Below are positions 36,409 to 46,219 of a stretch of 64,000 nt of DNA, piece after piece. Both the position numbers and the translations under genes were made by a program. Under the pieces are notes generated by a model, which saw only the letters and a list, made by a program, of their open reading frames with translations, did no database searches and was not told the origin of the DNA. This DNA is from Flavobacteriaceae bacterium EG-1 (GTDB taxonomy: Bacteria > Bacteroidota > Bacteroidia > Flavobacteriales > Flavobacteriaceae), in the NCBI RefSeq assembly GCF_009649685.1, contig NZ_WJPK01000002.1, positions 1,094,202-1,158,201 of the forward strand. The letters run 5' to 3'. How positions within the stretch are numbered: position 1 is the stretch's first letter; each line of letters begins with the position of its first letter.

Positions 36409-38838
36409 TTACATCCGATTTCGTTCTTCTTGTGATCCTATTTTACGATCTCTTTTTTCTTTCAATTTTCGATTTCCAAAAGGAAAAGAATACGTTGCCT
36501 GAAAAACTCTTTCTGATAAATTATTATCGCCAAAGGTTCTTATACCTAATTCTGGCTGATGGTATTCCCATTTTTCGGTACCAGCAGTGGCAGTAAGGTC
36601 TTGAATGCTAAATGTGAGTGTACTCGAATTCATGAATTTTTTACTAATTCCTAAGTTGATATAATGCTTCTTAAATAACTCTTGATCACCCGATAAGTAC
36701 GGACTCATGTACCGTCCATCAACATTAGCTGTCCAAGAATTCCCTAATTCAAAAACATTGGTAAGCTGAGCAGTAATTGTAAAAAGGTCTTTCTCGAAAG
36801 GAAGGGGACGATTTGATGCGTCTTTTACTTTTTTGTATGCACCATCTAGATTCCAGTTCATTTTCCATAGTTTGCCAACCTTTATTGGGAAACTCATACT
36901 TAGCAATAGCCCATCCATATAATCGAAATTTATGGGAATACTGGTTTGTAAATTCTGTTCCTTATTTACAGTGTTGTAAAAAGATATTGCACCTTTTGTT
37001 CTGTTAACCTCAAAAGCAATTAGAAAAGAACCTTGAGTAAAGGCCAATCTAGCAGCATTTGTAAAAGAAGGTCTAATACGTGTATTTGAGGTTACAAATA
37101 AACTCGGATCCATTAATAAATAGAAACCGGCTAAATTCCAAAAAGCAGGACGTTCTATTCGTCGATTAAAAGAAAGCGTTAAGGTCTTTATAGAATCTAT
37201 TGCATAACTAGTTCGAACAACTGGGAATAAATTGGTGTAGGATATACTGTAGTCATTGTCTCCAGAGCTATCTTTTAGTTCATAGTTATACTGCTCTAAA
37301 CGGACTCCTAAGTTACTTTCCCATTTATCATTCCACTTTTTTTGTACAGAACCGTGGGCGGCCAAAATCTTTTCGTTAATGTCATCATTCATTCCAAAGG
37401 ATTCATCTTCAACCCAAATACCTGAATCTCTATTGTGAATATTTGAGACGGTGTTCGAATTGTTGAAGGTGCCTTTAAGACCTGTTTGTATAGTAGTTTC
37501 ATTTTTGCTTTTCCATTCAAAATCTCCTTTTATAGTATATATTTCGAATGCTGAATCGCGATTTGCTTCTGTAGCATCAATGTTATCCTGAACTTCTAAA
37601 TATGAAAGTTGTGAAGAATTTACTACATCTAACGATACTCTATCTAGATCTACATTTAATGAACTTGAAGGGGCCAATTGCCAAAAATAGTTTAGATTGG
37701 CGAAAGTATTTGAGTTTGGATTGGAGATATTAAGTAAATAATTTAATTCAGTATTAATTATGTTGTTCACACTACCTATTGAATTACTGGTGTAATCTCG
37801 ACCAGACATATTACTTTTCGTGTATCCAAAAATTGCACCAACGATTTTGTTTTGATCTATTTCAAAATCTGCACCTAAAGTAAATCCAACAGAATTGTTA
37901 TTAGGATTGGTGAATCTTAATTTGTTTTCGTAATAATATTGATCTCCTAAATATTCAAATTCTCGATAATGATTTATTTGCCACAATGGCGATTTACTTT
38001 GAGAACCAGTAAGCGTGCCATATAAATTTAATTTTTTATTTCTATAGTTTAAGTCAATACTGCCATTCCCTTTTTCCTTTTTTCCTATACCAAGTGTTAG
38101 ACTTGCAGTCCCATTTAAACCTAATAAATTATTCTCTTTCATTACGATATGAATAATACCGGCAGCGTTGTTAGCATCGTATTTTGCAGAGGGTTGATGA
38201 ATAAGTTCAATTCGATCTATGTTTTCGGCCTGCATGGCTTTTAGTTGTTGAATTAAGGCTCCGGTAGGTACTCGAGAAATTCTATCATTAACCATGATTA
38301 AAACTTCACCTTTATTATTCAAACTTATGCTGTTCGAGTTTTCTTGTACGATTACTCCGGGTGCTTTTTGAAGTACTTGTAGTGCGTTGTTCCCGCTGAA
38401 TGTTGGCAGGGAGCCTACATTCAAAATTAATCGATCATTCTTTTGTTCAAAAAGCAGTTTTCGCCCTACTACAGCTACACCTTCTAATTCTTGATTTTCG
38501 GCTAGTAATCGGGTAATGCCTATCGAAAGTTCTTGAGAATTTTGAATTTGTACCTTTTTAAAATAGGGTTTAAAACCAAGTAGCGAAATGTTAAGAATAT
38601 AATCTCCTGATGAAATATTTTCGATTAAATAGTTGCCTTGGTCATTGCTCGTAACTCCCTTAATTAAAACAGAATCTTGTTGTTGGAGTAGAAGAATGTT
38701 TGCAAAAGCAATTGGCGCTTCATTTTCATCATTAACTGTTCCTGATATCGATGCGTTTTGAGCCAATACAACTTGCCCTATTCCAATATAAAATAGGATG
38801 AATAAAAACCTTTGTATATGCGAAAGTTTCATTTTCAA
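36409..38838 (-). CDS. Outer-membrane TonB-type receptor / beta-barrel protein
   Basis: 809 residues. Signal peptide to about residue 26 (GQVVLAQ). A carboxypeptidase-regulatory-like domain about 28-110 (ISGTVNDENEAPIAFANILLL) is followed by a plug-like domain about 130-235, and a large beta-barrel of the OMP_b-brl_3 type occupies the rest. Members are TonB-dependent-receptor relatives; there is no SusD partner next to it. It follows the MddA-like gene by 20 bp and precedes the hydrolase by 55 bp. The ligand is unknown. Confidence 0.87.
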   Translation of the reverse strand: MKMKLSHIQRFLFILFYIGIGQVVLAQNASISGTVNDENEAPIAFANILLLQQQDSVLIKGVTSNDQGNYLIENISSGDYILNISLLGFKPYFKKVQIQNSQELSIGITRLLAENQELEGVAVVGRKLLFEQKNDRLILNVGSLPTFSGNNALQVLQKAPGVIVQENSNSISLNNKGEVLIMVNDRISRVPTGALIQQLKAMQAENIDRIELIHQPSAKYDANNAAGIIHIVMKENNLLGLNGTASLTLGIGKKEKGNGSIDLNYRNKKLNLYGTLTGSQSKSPLWQINHYREFEYLGDQYYYENKLRFTNPNNNSVGFTLGADFEIDQNKIVGAIFGYTKSNMSGRDYTSNSIGSVNNIINTELNYLLNISNPNSNTFANLNYFWQLAPSSSLNVDLDRVSLDVVNSSQLSYLEVQDNIDATEANRDSAFEIYTIKGDFEWKSKNETTIQTGLKGTFNNSNTVSNIHNRDSGIWVEDESFGMNDDINEKILAAHGSVQKKWNDKWESNLGVRLEQYNYELKDSSGDNDYSISYTNLFPVVRTSYAIDSIKTLTLSFNRRIERPAFWNLAGFYLLMDPSLFVTSNTRIRPSFTNAARLAFTQGSFLIAFEVNRTKGAISFYNTVNKEQNLQTSIPINFDYMDGLLLSMSFPIKVGKLWKMNWNLDGAYKKVKDASNRPLPFEKDLFTITAQLTNVFELGNSWTANVDGRYMSPYLSGDQELFKKHYINLGISKKFMNSSTLTFSIQDLTATAGTEKWEYHQPELGIRTFGDNNLSERVFQATYSFPFGNRKLKEKRDRKIGSQEERNRM

Positions 38839-38858
38839 TTCTTTATACTTTAACGCTT

Positions 38859-39596
38859 CTAGCCTTTTTTGAATTTCGTAAACGGGAAAATCATCGGCAC
38901 TCGTTTCTGATATGCTTCGTAATCTTTACCTAAGATTTTTTTCAAGTCTTTTTCTTCTAGAAATTTAACGGCAATTAGAATATAAGCTGTGGTAACCATG
39001 GCGAAGAGTAATCTGCCATAGGTCATAGTAGGGGCTGCCCAAAATGCTATTATAAAACCCAACATTAATGGATGTCGCACCAATTTATAAAACCAATTGA
39101 CTTGAAATTTCGGTGATGTTATCGTTTCGTTTTTAAAATTTTGATAAATCTGGGTAAGTCCAAAAAGCTCAAAATGATTGATCATAAAAGTGGAGAGAAA
39201 TACAATTGTCCAACCCAAAAAGAACACCACCATTACTAGTATTGAAGTAACATTTTCGGTCTCCCAGACTATAGCTGTCATTGGCTGCCATTTCCAATAA
39301 ATGAGTAATAGTGCCAAACTGGACAGTAAGATATATGTACTGCGTTCCATAGCCGGATTAATAATCTTAGTGAACCATTTTTTAAAAGCAGGCCGTGCCA
39401 TAATGCTATGTTGAATTGCAAAGAGGCTTAAAAGACCAAGGTTATTAAGAAGCGCAGGTATCAGAGAAATTTCTTCCCCAGAATCTATCGACTTTGGTAC
39501 GAAAAGGTTTCCGACAAAGCCGATTGCGTAAAGAAAGGCTACTAAAAAAATAAGGTAAGCGATGATTCCGTAAATTACTATGAGTACTTTTTTCAT
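38859..39596 (-). CDS. mddA: NnrU-family methyltransferase, probably methanethiol S-methyltransferase (MddA)
   Basis: 245 residues with five to six membrane helices. The opening YGIIAYLIFLVAFLYAIGFV and the phrase NLFVPKSIDSG are those of the MddA branch of the NnrU/isoprenylcysteine methyltransferase fold. The C-terminal VRHPLMLGFIIAFWA carries the RHP substrate/SAM motif of this fold. MddA methylates methanethiol to dimethylsulfide with SAM. Assignment within the fold rests on the N-terminal phrase, so other S- or O-methyl acceptors remain possible. It lies between the Kelch lipoprotein and the receptor gene. Confidence 0.75.
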   Translation of the reverse strand: MKKVLIVIYGIIAYLIFLVAFLYAIGFVGNLFVPKSIDSGEEISLIPALLNNLGLLSLFAIQHSIMARPAFKKWFTKIINPAMERSTYILLSSLALLLIYWKWQPMTAIVWETENVTSILVMVVFFLGWTIVFLSTFMINHFELFGLTQIYQNFKNETITSPKFQVNWFYKLVRHPLMLGFIIAFWAAPTMTYGRLLFAMVTTAYILIAVKFLEEKDLKKILGKDYEAYQKRVPMIFPFTKFKKG

Positions 39597-39652
39597 GATT
39601 TTTGTTTAAAAGATTATTAATTGCTTGTTCGTGCAGTGATCTGCAATACTTT

Positions 39653-40957
39653 TTAATCCATAGACCATACATCATTTAATAAATCGGTCCCTGTTGACTC
39701 ACCAATCACCCAAATTTTGTCTTTAAATGAGATGCCAGTATATGCTAATTTCCCCCTAAACGAGACTTCTTTAATAACCTGGGTCCAGGTCTCAGCATCG
39801 GAGCTATGCCATATATCATTTAGGCGAGATGAGCCATCATAACCGCCTATGAGCCATATTTTATTATCAAAAATTAAGGTGGTATGATCTTTTCTTTTGG
39901 AGAAAAGTTGACTAGAACTAACCTGGGTCCAAGTTTTACCATCGCTACTTTGCCAGCTATCGTTTAAAAGACCATTGAAATCACTTCCTCCTATAATCCA
40001 TATTTTATCATTAAAGACTTGGGTAGCATAGCCATACCTATCAGAAAAGGGTACTTGAGAATCTACATTAGTCCATGTTTCACCATCACTACTTTGCCAT
40101 ATTGTATTCATTGATTTGGCGGGCCCAGAGAGACTACCAATGAACCATAATTTATTTTGATAGACTACTACTGATTGGTCAAGACTTAGAGTAAAAGGAA
40201 GGGCTCCATTAATTAAGGTCCAGTTTTCACCATCACTACTTTGCCAAATATCAGTTAATGAATCTGCGCCATTATGTCCACCAATTACCCATATTTTATT
40301 ATCAAAGACAACGGTAGCATGAAACCTTCTTTTATGAAAAGGTGCTTCTGCGGTAACTTGAGTCCAAGTTTCTCCATCGGTACTTTGCCATACATCATTT
40401 AAGGTTGATGTACCATCATAACCGCCAATGACCCACATTTTATCATCGAAGACGACGGTTGTATGATTTCTTCTTTTTGAGAAGGCTGCATTTTCGGTAA
40501 CTGCGGTTTCGGAGATTTGCAAATCTCTTGTGGTAAAACTAAAAACCGCACTAGAAGTAGTATTCCCTTCTGAATCATTTGCCTCTACTTTCCAGAACAA
40601 GTCTTGGTTTAGAGGCAACCTTTCCTCTACGGCGAAACTGGTTTCAGTTATAGAACTTGCAACAGTAGTAGTTGGATTACTATGGCTATCTACAAAAACT
40701 TTATACGTTACTGGGTCACCATCAGGATCGACAGCGGCATTCCAGCTAAATGTAGGTGTTACCGTTACTTCAGTTGCTTCATCTATAACCGCTATTAATG
40801 CAAAGGTTTCAGGTGCTCGATTGGGGGTTTCAATCTGCTCAATTGGAGTTTCTGCTTTCTCTTTGGTTATTTGATTATCATCGCTACTACAATTGAAAAG
40901 TGTAAATGCGAATGTGAAACTTAACAAAAACTCGATATTATTTTTCTTAGACTTCAT
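39653..40957 (-). CDS. Kelch-repeat lipoprotein with Fn3-like N-terminal domain
   Basis: 434 residues. Lipobox LFNCSSD (Cys near 23). A fibronectin-III-like segment about 48-145 (TPTFSWNAAVDPDGDPVTYKVF) precedes six Kelch-type repeats about 155-434, each with the pattern FDxKIWVIGGxDG ... WQSSDGETWTQV. Six repeats would close a beta-propeller. Catalytic residues of galactose oxidase are not evident, so a binding role on the outer membrane surface is more likely. Its upstream region carries a 21 bp tandem repeat at 41088-41129. Confidence 0.85.
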   Translation of the reverse strand: MKSKKNNIEFLLSFTFAFTLFNCSSDDNQITKEKAETPIEQIETPNRAPETFALIAVIDEATEVTVTPTFSWNAAVDPDGDPVTYKVFVDSHSNPTTTVASSITETSFAVEERLPLNQDLFWKVEANDSEGNTTSSAVFSFTTRDLQISETAVTENAAFSKRRNHTTVVFDDKMWVIGGYDGTSTLNDVWQSTDGETWTQVTAEAPFHKRRFHATVVFDNKIWVIGGHNGADSLTDIWQSSDGENWTLINGALPFTLSLDQSVVVYQNKLWFIGSLSGPAKSMNTIWQSSDGETWTNVDSQVPFSDRYGYATQVFNDKIWIIGGSDFNGLLNDSWQSSDGKTWTQVSSSQLFSKRKDHTTLIFDNKIWLIGGYDGSSRLNDIWHSSDAETWTQVIKEVSFRGKLAYTGISFKDKIWVIGESTGTDLLNDVWSMD

Positions 40958-41265
40958 ATTAGTTATTTTAATAATGAAAGTGAATTTTACTCTTGGGTCC
41001 TATAAATCCAATAGTCGTTAAAGATGAAAAGAAAGCATATACAGTGTCTAACAAACATGTTTCACTCTTGTTAAGCTTTAACTCGGGCCTTTAAATTATG
41101 GTGCAGAACCTTTAAATAATGTGGCAATTGCTTAATTATACAAGTCTGCTTAAACTTGAAGACCTACTTTTGATTAGGATGTTTTAAAGCATCAAAACTT
41201 CAACTAAGTAACATTTTTACATGACCATTAATATGATTGGGTAAAAGACAAATTTGGATATAGCA
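40958..41265. other. 308 bp intergenic region upstream of Kelch gene
   Basis: No open frame of interest. The only structure I see is the tandem 21 bp repeat at 41088-41129, described separately. The collagen-like gene ends at 41266 and the Kelch gene begins at 40957, both on the minus strand, so this is the Kelch upstream region. Confidence 0.6.
41088..41129. promoter_or_regulatory. Tandem 21 bp direct repeat, AraC-type operator candidate
   Basis: Units 41088-41108 and 41109-41129 share CCTTTAAAT plus scattered positions, about 15 of 21 identical. On the minus strand both read as variants of a GCnCCATAATTTAAAGG-like element, resembling the 20 bp tandem unit at 53652. It lies about 131-172 bp upstream of the Kelch start. 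Confidence 0.5.
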
Positions 41266-41928
41266 CTATTCTTCAAATTCGAAGTGAGCTATTAGTTCTT
41301 CATAAGTCATTTTGTTAAAATCAATGTTATGTTTATTGGAAACTCCAGAAGAATTATTATTACCAGATACAATTGAAGAAGGAGGAATTATAAATATTTT
41401 GAATTCATCAAAAGTTACTTCTGTAGTATATGCGATTTGACTACCTAGCTGATATAGTGTTACCTTAAAATCAGAACTTGGGCCACCCGACAATATAGCA
41501 CTGCTTCCGTCTACTGCCATCCTTGATTCAAATAAACCGTTGGCTCCTCTCCCTGGAACAGGAATCCATTGTTTTTTAGTAATAAAAGAATTCCCAGCAT
41601 TGGGTGTTTGATAGATATTAGCATAGAACCCTAATATTAGATTTTCATCTATATCAGATAGAGAGATACCTTGCATAGCATAAGTAACAGTGCCATTAGT
41701 AATGGTTTCTGATTCATATTCCAATAATTGAACATCTGCATTTCCATCTGTACCATCTTCACCATCTGCGCCATCGGTTCCATCAATTCCATCAATTCCG
41801 TTTGTTCCAGCTGTTCCAGCTGTGCCGGCTGGGCCAACAGCTCCATCTACACCATCTTTAGAACATGAAGTAATTGCTAATGAAAAAAGGATTAAAGAAT
41901 ACGCGAAAAGTTTCATTGTTGTTTTCAT
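41266..41928 (-). CDS. Second collagen-like lipoprotein
   Basis: 220 residues. Lipobox AITSCSKD (Cys near 22). Residues about 26-62 are Gly-X-Y triplets (GTAGTAGTNG, then GTDGADGEDG), a shorter run than in the protein at 16548. The C-terminal domain ends FNKMTYEELIAHFEFEE, matching FEKMSYSEVCAALNIPE of the first protein, so the two are paralogues with the same end domain. Surface exposure is likely. It lies just downstream of the hybrid two-component regulator, separated by a terminator-like palindrome. Confidence 0.85.
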   Translation of the reverse strand: MKTTMKLFAYSLILFSLAITSCSKDGVDGAVGPAGTAGTAGTNGIDGIDGTDGADGEDGTDGNADVQLLEYESETITNGTVTYAMQGISLSDIDENLILGFYANIYQTPNAGNSFITKKQWIPVPGRGANGLFESRMAVDGSSAILSGGPSSDFKVTLYQLGSQIAYTTEVTFDEFKIFIIPPSSIVSGNNNSSGVSNKHNIDFNKMTYEELIAHFEFEE

Positions 41929-41973
41929 AATATTTGTTTTTAGTATTATGATACAATGATATTATACTTCTAT

Positions 41974-41996
41974 AAAAATGGTGTTCACCATTTTTT
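41974..41996 (-). terminator. Palindromic terminator between hybrid regulator and collagen-like gene
   Basis: AAAAATGGTG-TT-CACCATTTTT (41974-41995). Read on the minus strand it ends in a T-run, 90 bp after the hybrid regulator stop and 46 bp before the collagen-like start. Confidence 0.65.
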
Positions 41997-42041
41997 CAAT
42001 AAGATGTAGTATTTGTGAATTTGGTGTAAAATGCGTGTGTT

Positions 42042-42064
42042 ATTATTGCATTCGGTGCAATAAT
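42042..42064 (-). other. UUCG-like hairpin after the hybrid regulator gene
   Basis: ATTATTGCA-TTCGG-TGCAATAAT, a perfect 9 bp stem, 22 bp after the stop codon of the hybrid regulator. No T-run follows on either strand, so it may protect the mRNA 3' end or bind a protein. Confidence 0.45.
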
Positions 42065-42085
42065 GTGTGTATAAATTTCTGTAAA

Positions 42086-45000
42086 TCAATTGTTTGTCTC
42101 TTCGCTTGGTGGATGGCCAAATTCTTCTTTATATGCTCGACTAAACCAGGAGGTATCGTTAAAACCTACAGCATATGCTATTTCGGAAACAGATTTAGAA
42201 GTGGTTTGAAGTAGTTCTTTGGCTTTTTCTAAGCGAACTGATCGGATAAAAATTGCGGTAGATTTATCGGTAATGGCTTTTAATTTACGATAGATCTGAG
42301 ATTCACTTAAACTCAATTCTTTTGCTAATTGTGTTGCGCCAAAATTTGCATCGTCTAAATGATTATGAATACTTTCAATAATTTGCTTTAAAAATTTTGT
42401 TTGCGGATGTTCTAACTCTTCGTTCAATAATGAAGAGAATCCGCCTTTCTCTAATTTGTTTATGAGCTTTTTGCGCACTAAAATCAATTGATCTAGTCGG
42501 GTAAAAAGTTCTTCTTTATTAAATGGTTTTGCTAAATAGGCATCTGCCCCAATCGATAAACCTTTTAATTTATCCTTGAAAGTTGCTTTAGCTGTTAATA
42601 TAATTATAGGAATATGATCTGATCGTTCATCATTTTTTAGGGTCTTACAAACCTCAAAACCATCTTTGCCAGGCATCATTACATCACTGATGATGATATC
42701 GGGCACGCTTTCGAAAGCCATAGTAATTCCATCGATTCCGTTTGCAGCATAAATAGTATTATATGTCTTGCCTAGGCAGGTTTTTAAGTAATGAGCAACA
42801 TCCATATTGTCCTCAATAATTAATACCAAAGGTAATTCGGTAGTGGTTTCTGTATTTACAGATACCTTTTTCGATTTGGTTTTGATTATTGGAAAGGTCG
42901 AATCTAGCGAATTTGAAACTTGCGATGTTGTTGAGGCATTATTAGTAACAGGTATTCTAACACTAAACTCTGTTCCTTTACCAAGTGTACTTTTAACTTT
43001 TATAGTACCATTCATTAATTCAACAAGCTCTTTTGTAAGTGCTAAACCAATGCCTGTGCCTTCATTTTTTCTTACAGTTGACGCATCTGTTTGATAAAAA
43101 CGATTAAATATGTCTGGTAGTTCGTCACTTGCGATACCAATACCATTATCCTTTATTTTTATGGATAAATAAGATTGGTCTTTCTGATTTATTTTATTGA
43201 TATGAACAATAATTTTACCTTGCTCTTCTGTAAACTTAATGGCATTTGAAAGTAAGTTAGCTAGAATAGAGGTGAGTTTTTTACCGTCAAAATCCATTAA
43301 TAAGGAATCTATTTCACTGTAAATGGTTAGATTTATTTCGTTTTCTTGTGCAAAAGAACTAAAACTTTCACCTAAATATTTTATAAACGGAATAACATTG
43401 GACTGTACTAATTGTAATTCCATATTGCCACTTTCGATTTTCGAAAGATCTAACATCTCATTTACCAAGTGCAGTAGATTATTACTATTGCGTTCAATCA
43501 TTTCCAATGAATTTTGAACGCCTTCGGGTTTTTTGTTTTGTAAATCAGATTTAATAGTATCTGTCATGCCTTTAATAACCGTAAGTGGTGTTCTAAATTC
43601 ATGGGTGATGTTTGTGTAAAGACTGTTTTTTAGTTGACTTACTTCCCTAAGATTATTGCTTTCAGAAATAGCTAGTTTCTTTGAAAGTTGAAAACGATAG
43701 AATCGGTCTGCAATAGCAACTGCAATTCCCGCATATATAAGATAAGCCCACCAGGTCGTCCACCATGGTGGCTTTATAGTAAATTGAATAGATTTAGTTT
43801 TATCACTCCAAACACCATCACTATTCGATGCCTTCACCTGAAAATTATAAGTGCCCGACGCTAAATTTGCAAATCGAACTGCACGTTCATTCCCTGCGTT
43901 TATCCATTCATCATCTAATGGAGCCAGTTTATATTGATAAGAGTTTTTCTCGGGATTACTATAATGCAAACCAATATATTTAAATGAAATATCATTCTGA
44001 TTATGCATAAAGTTAAGGGCATCATATTCATTTTTTTTGATTAAAAAATTCTCTTCCGAAATCAATAAATCACTTATAGTTACCTGTGGTGGATTAGGAT
44101 TGCCTTGAACTTGCGAAGGATGAAAAGAATATAAACCATTAACGCCTCCAACATATAATTGATCATCACTTGCCAACATGATACCTGTATGGTAATAGGC
44201 TTTAGGAAGACCAACGGCAGATATCTCACCAGTCTGGATATCAAATTTTGCAGGCCCGACTTTTGTATTAACCCAATATATACCTTGATCGCCTTTTGTA
44301 ATATATAGTCCATCATTGCTCGGAAGTCCATCCTTTTTGGTGTATTGTATATAAGATTTATCTAAAGGGTTCAAACGAATAAAACCTTTTCCCCATGTAC
44401 TAATCAAGAACCATCCTTTTTCATCAACGATTAGGTTAACCATTTTAAATCCTTTTAGAAATTGATTAAACTTATCGCGCTGACGATCATATAAGTATAA
44501 AGTGCCGTCATCTTTGAAATCTGATGCCCAAAGATCACCGTTTGAATCAATTAATACTTTGTTTATAACAAGGTCATCGGATAATTGGTTACCTTCTAAT
44601 ATCTTAAAACGCTTAAACGTCTTCTTTTCCTTATCAGAACGAAATAATCCACCAGGGCCTGCACTTAACCATAAATACCCTTCCTTATCTTCACAGATAC
44701 CATAAGGGGTATAACTAAGTTTATCCAATCCTTCATCATCTATTGTTAATCTAAAATGTGTAAATACACCGGTTTCAATATTCATACGGTCGATGCCACC
44801 ATCCCCTGCTTGCGTAAGAACATCACCATTTCCTAGACCTACCCAAAGTGTACTTTCGTTTTCCTGATAGATTGAACGCACTACACTATGTCCTATACTT
44901 TTAGTATTATCTTTGTTATGCAGATAATAGTTGATTTCGTTTGTTTGTAAATTCATTTTGCCTAGCCCATGTCCCACAGTTTCAATCCATAAAATTCCCG

Positions 45001-46120
45001 GATTTAGCGACGATTCATAGGCTGCTTCGGCGTTCATAAAATTGCTGTTCAAATGGTATTTTAATGCAAAAAGATCTTTTTTAAAAAGGCCGCTACCCAT
45101 AGCACCTCCAATCCATAAAGTACCTTGCCTATCTTCACATATCGCCGATAAGGTCTGAGGGCTTATAAGGTTCAAATCATAGTTTTTGAAAGTATTGGTT
45201 TTGGTATTAAAATAATTGATTCCCTTACCTGTGGTTCCAATCCAATAATCGCCGTTTTTGCCTTGATATATAAGATTGACCTGTGGGTCTTTACTCCTAT
45301 AACTCTCTTTTGAATATGGTGCATGTATTTGGTTAGGCTTATTTTCATCAATATTAATTCTACTCAATAAAGCAGACGTTGGATTATATAAATGAAACCC
45401 AGATTTGTAGGTGCCGATTAATATTTGACCTTTTTGGTCTTCATAAAGTGCACTAATCCGATTATCTACAAGACTATTTGGATTGGTAGGGTCATGTAAA
45501 ATTTGGGTGACGTTTCCCGAACTGATACTATAACAAATCAGCCCTGAATTTGTTCCTATCCATAAATTATTATTTCGATCTACTATTAGATGGTCTATAC
45601 TTTTATTATCGAGTGATATAGAATCAGAAGGTTTATATAATAATTGGGTAAAGCTGTCATTTTCTTTATCATATTGAAATAGACCACCATTTCTTGTGCC
45701 AATCCAGATATTTTTATTTTGGTCTTCAGTTATAGCGATAATATCCTTTAATGCTGAATGGTAATCGATTGGAGGGAATTTATCAAAACAATCACAATCT
45801 GGATTATACTTTCTAAGAATAGATATAGATCCTACCCACGGAATGCCTTTAGAGTCAACATATAAAGCTTGATTATTATCACCAGGTATATGAGAGTCAT
45901 CTCTATATGTCTTAGCCTCAATACCATTGTATTTTATTACGCCTAAATTTGACAACATCCAAATATATCCTTGCTGATCCTGAGCTATTGCTGAAACACT
46001 ATAAACTTTCTCTCCTTCAATTTCAATGTTTACTTTTTGAAAGTTGAATTCATTAGATTGAGCATAAAAAGAAATTCCGGTAAAAAATAGAGAGAAAATG
46101 AATGTGAAAAGAAATTTCAT
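42086..46120 (-). CDS. Hybrid two-component system regulator (HTCS) with AraC output
   Basis: 1344 residues from ATG 46120; an earlier ATG at 46141 would put 7 residues before a perfect signal peptide (MKFLFTFIFSLFFTGISFYA). Periplasmic Reg_prop beta-propeller repeats (WIGTNSGL, WIGTRNGGL and others) run to about 690, then a Y_Y_Y domain and a membrane helix about 785-805. A histidine kinase follows with HEFRTPLT (His near 840) and N, G1 and G2 boxes (DNGIGI, GTGIGLAL), then a receiver domain (SDVMMPGKDG, Asp near 1145) and an AraC HTH at 1255-1344. Most HTCS control polysaccharide loci; here no CAZyme or SusCD is adjacent, so its targets may be the collagen-Kelch-receptor genes. Confidence 0.95.
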   Translation of the reverse strand: MKFLFTFIFSLFFTGISFYAQSNEFNFQKVNIEIEGEKVYSVSAIAQDQQGYIWMLSNLGVIKYNGIEAKTYRDDSHIPGDNNQALYVDSKGIPWVGSISILRKYNPDCDCFDKFPPIDYHSALKDIIAITEDQNKNIWIGTRNGGLFQYDKENDSFTQLLYKPSDSISLDNKSIDHLIVDRNNNLWIGTNSGLICYSISSGNVTQILHDPTNPNSLVDNRISALYEDQKGQILIGTYKSGFHLYNPTSALLSRINIDENKPNQIHAPYSKESYRSKDPQVNLIYQGKNGDYWIGTTGKGINYFNTKTNTFKNYDLNLISPQTLSAICEDRQGTLWIGGAMGSGLFKKDLFALKYHLNSNFMNAEAAYESSLNPGILWIETVGHGLGKMNLQTNEINYYLHNKDNTKSIGHSVVRSIYQENESTLWVGLGNGDVLTQAGDGGIDRMNIETGVFTHFRLTIDDEGLDKLSYTPYGICEDKEGYLWLSAGPGGLFRSDKEKKTFKRFKILEGNQLSDDLVINKVLIDSNGDLWASDFKDDGTLYLYDRQRDKFNQFLKGFKMVNLIVDEKGWFLISTWGKGFIRLNPLDKSYIQYTKKDGLPSNDGLYITKGDQGIYWVNTKVGPAKFDIQTGEISAVGLPKAYYHTGIMLASDDQLYVGGVNGLYSFHPSQVQGNPNPPQVTISDLLISEENFLIKKNEYDALNFMHNQNDISFKYIGLHYSNPEKNSYQYKLAPLDDEWINAGNERAVRFANLASGTYNFQVKASNSDGVWSDKTKSIQFTIKPPWWTTWWAYLIYAGIAVAIADRFYRFQLSKKLAISESNNLREVSQLKNSLYTNITHEFRTPLTVIKGMTDTIKSDLQNKKPEGVQNSLEMIERNSNNLLHLVNEMLDLSKIESGNMELQLVQSNVIPFIKYLGESFSSFAQENEINLTIYSEIDSLLMDFDGKKLTSILANLLSNAIKFTEEQGKIIVHINKINQKDQSYLSIKIKDNGIGIASDELPDIFNRFYQTDASTVRKNEGTGIGLALTKELVELMNGTIKVKSTLGKGTEFSVRIPVTNNASTTSQVSNSLDSTFPIIKTKSKKVSVNTETTTELPLVLIIEDNMDVAHYLKTCLGKTYNTIYAANGIDGITMAFESVPDIIISDVMMPGKDGFEVCKTLKNDERSDHIPIIILTAKATFKDKLKGLSIGADAYLAKPFNKEELFTRLDQLILVRKKLINKLEKGGFSSLLNEELEHPQTKFLKQIIESIHNHLDDANFGATQLAKELSLSESQIYRKLKAITDKSTAIFIRSVRLEKAKELLQTTSKSVSEIAYAVGFNDTSWFSRAYKEEFGHPPSEETNN

Positions 46121-46219
46121 ATTTATAAATTGATTACACAACTAGAATGAAATATTCTTACGAAGATTTTACTCCGATAATGAAAATATATTATGACTTA
46201 CGACAATTTGTATAGTAAG

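Noticed and set aside
39653-40957. Galactose oxidase-like enzyme from the Kelch propeller
   Set aside because: No copper-ligand or Tyr-Cys signature seen; repeats alone do not support catalysis.
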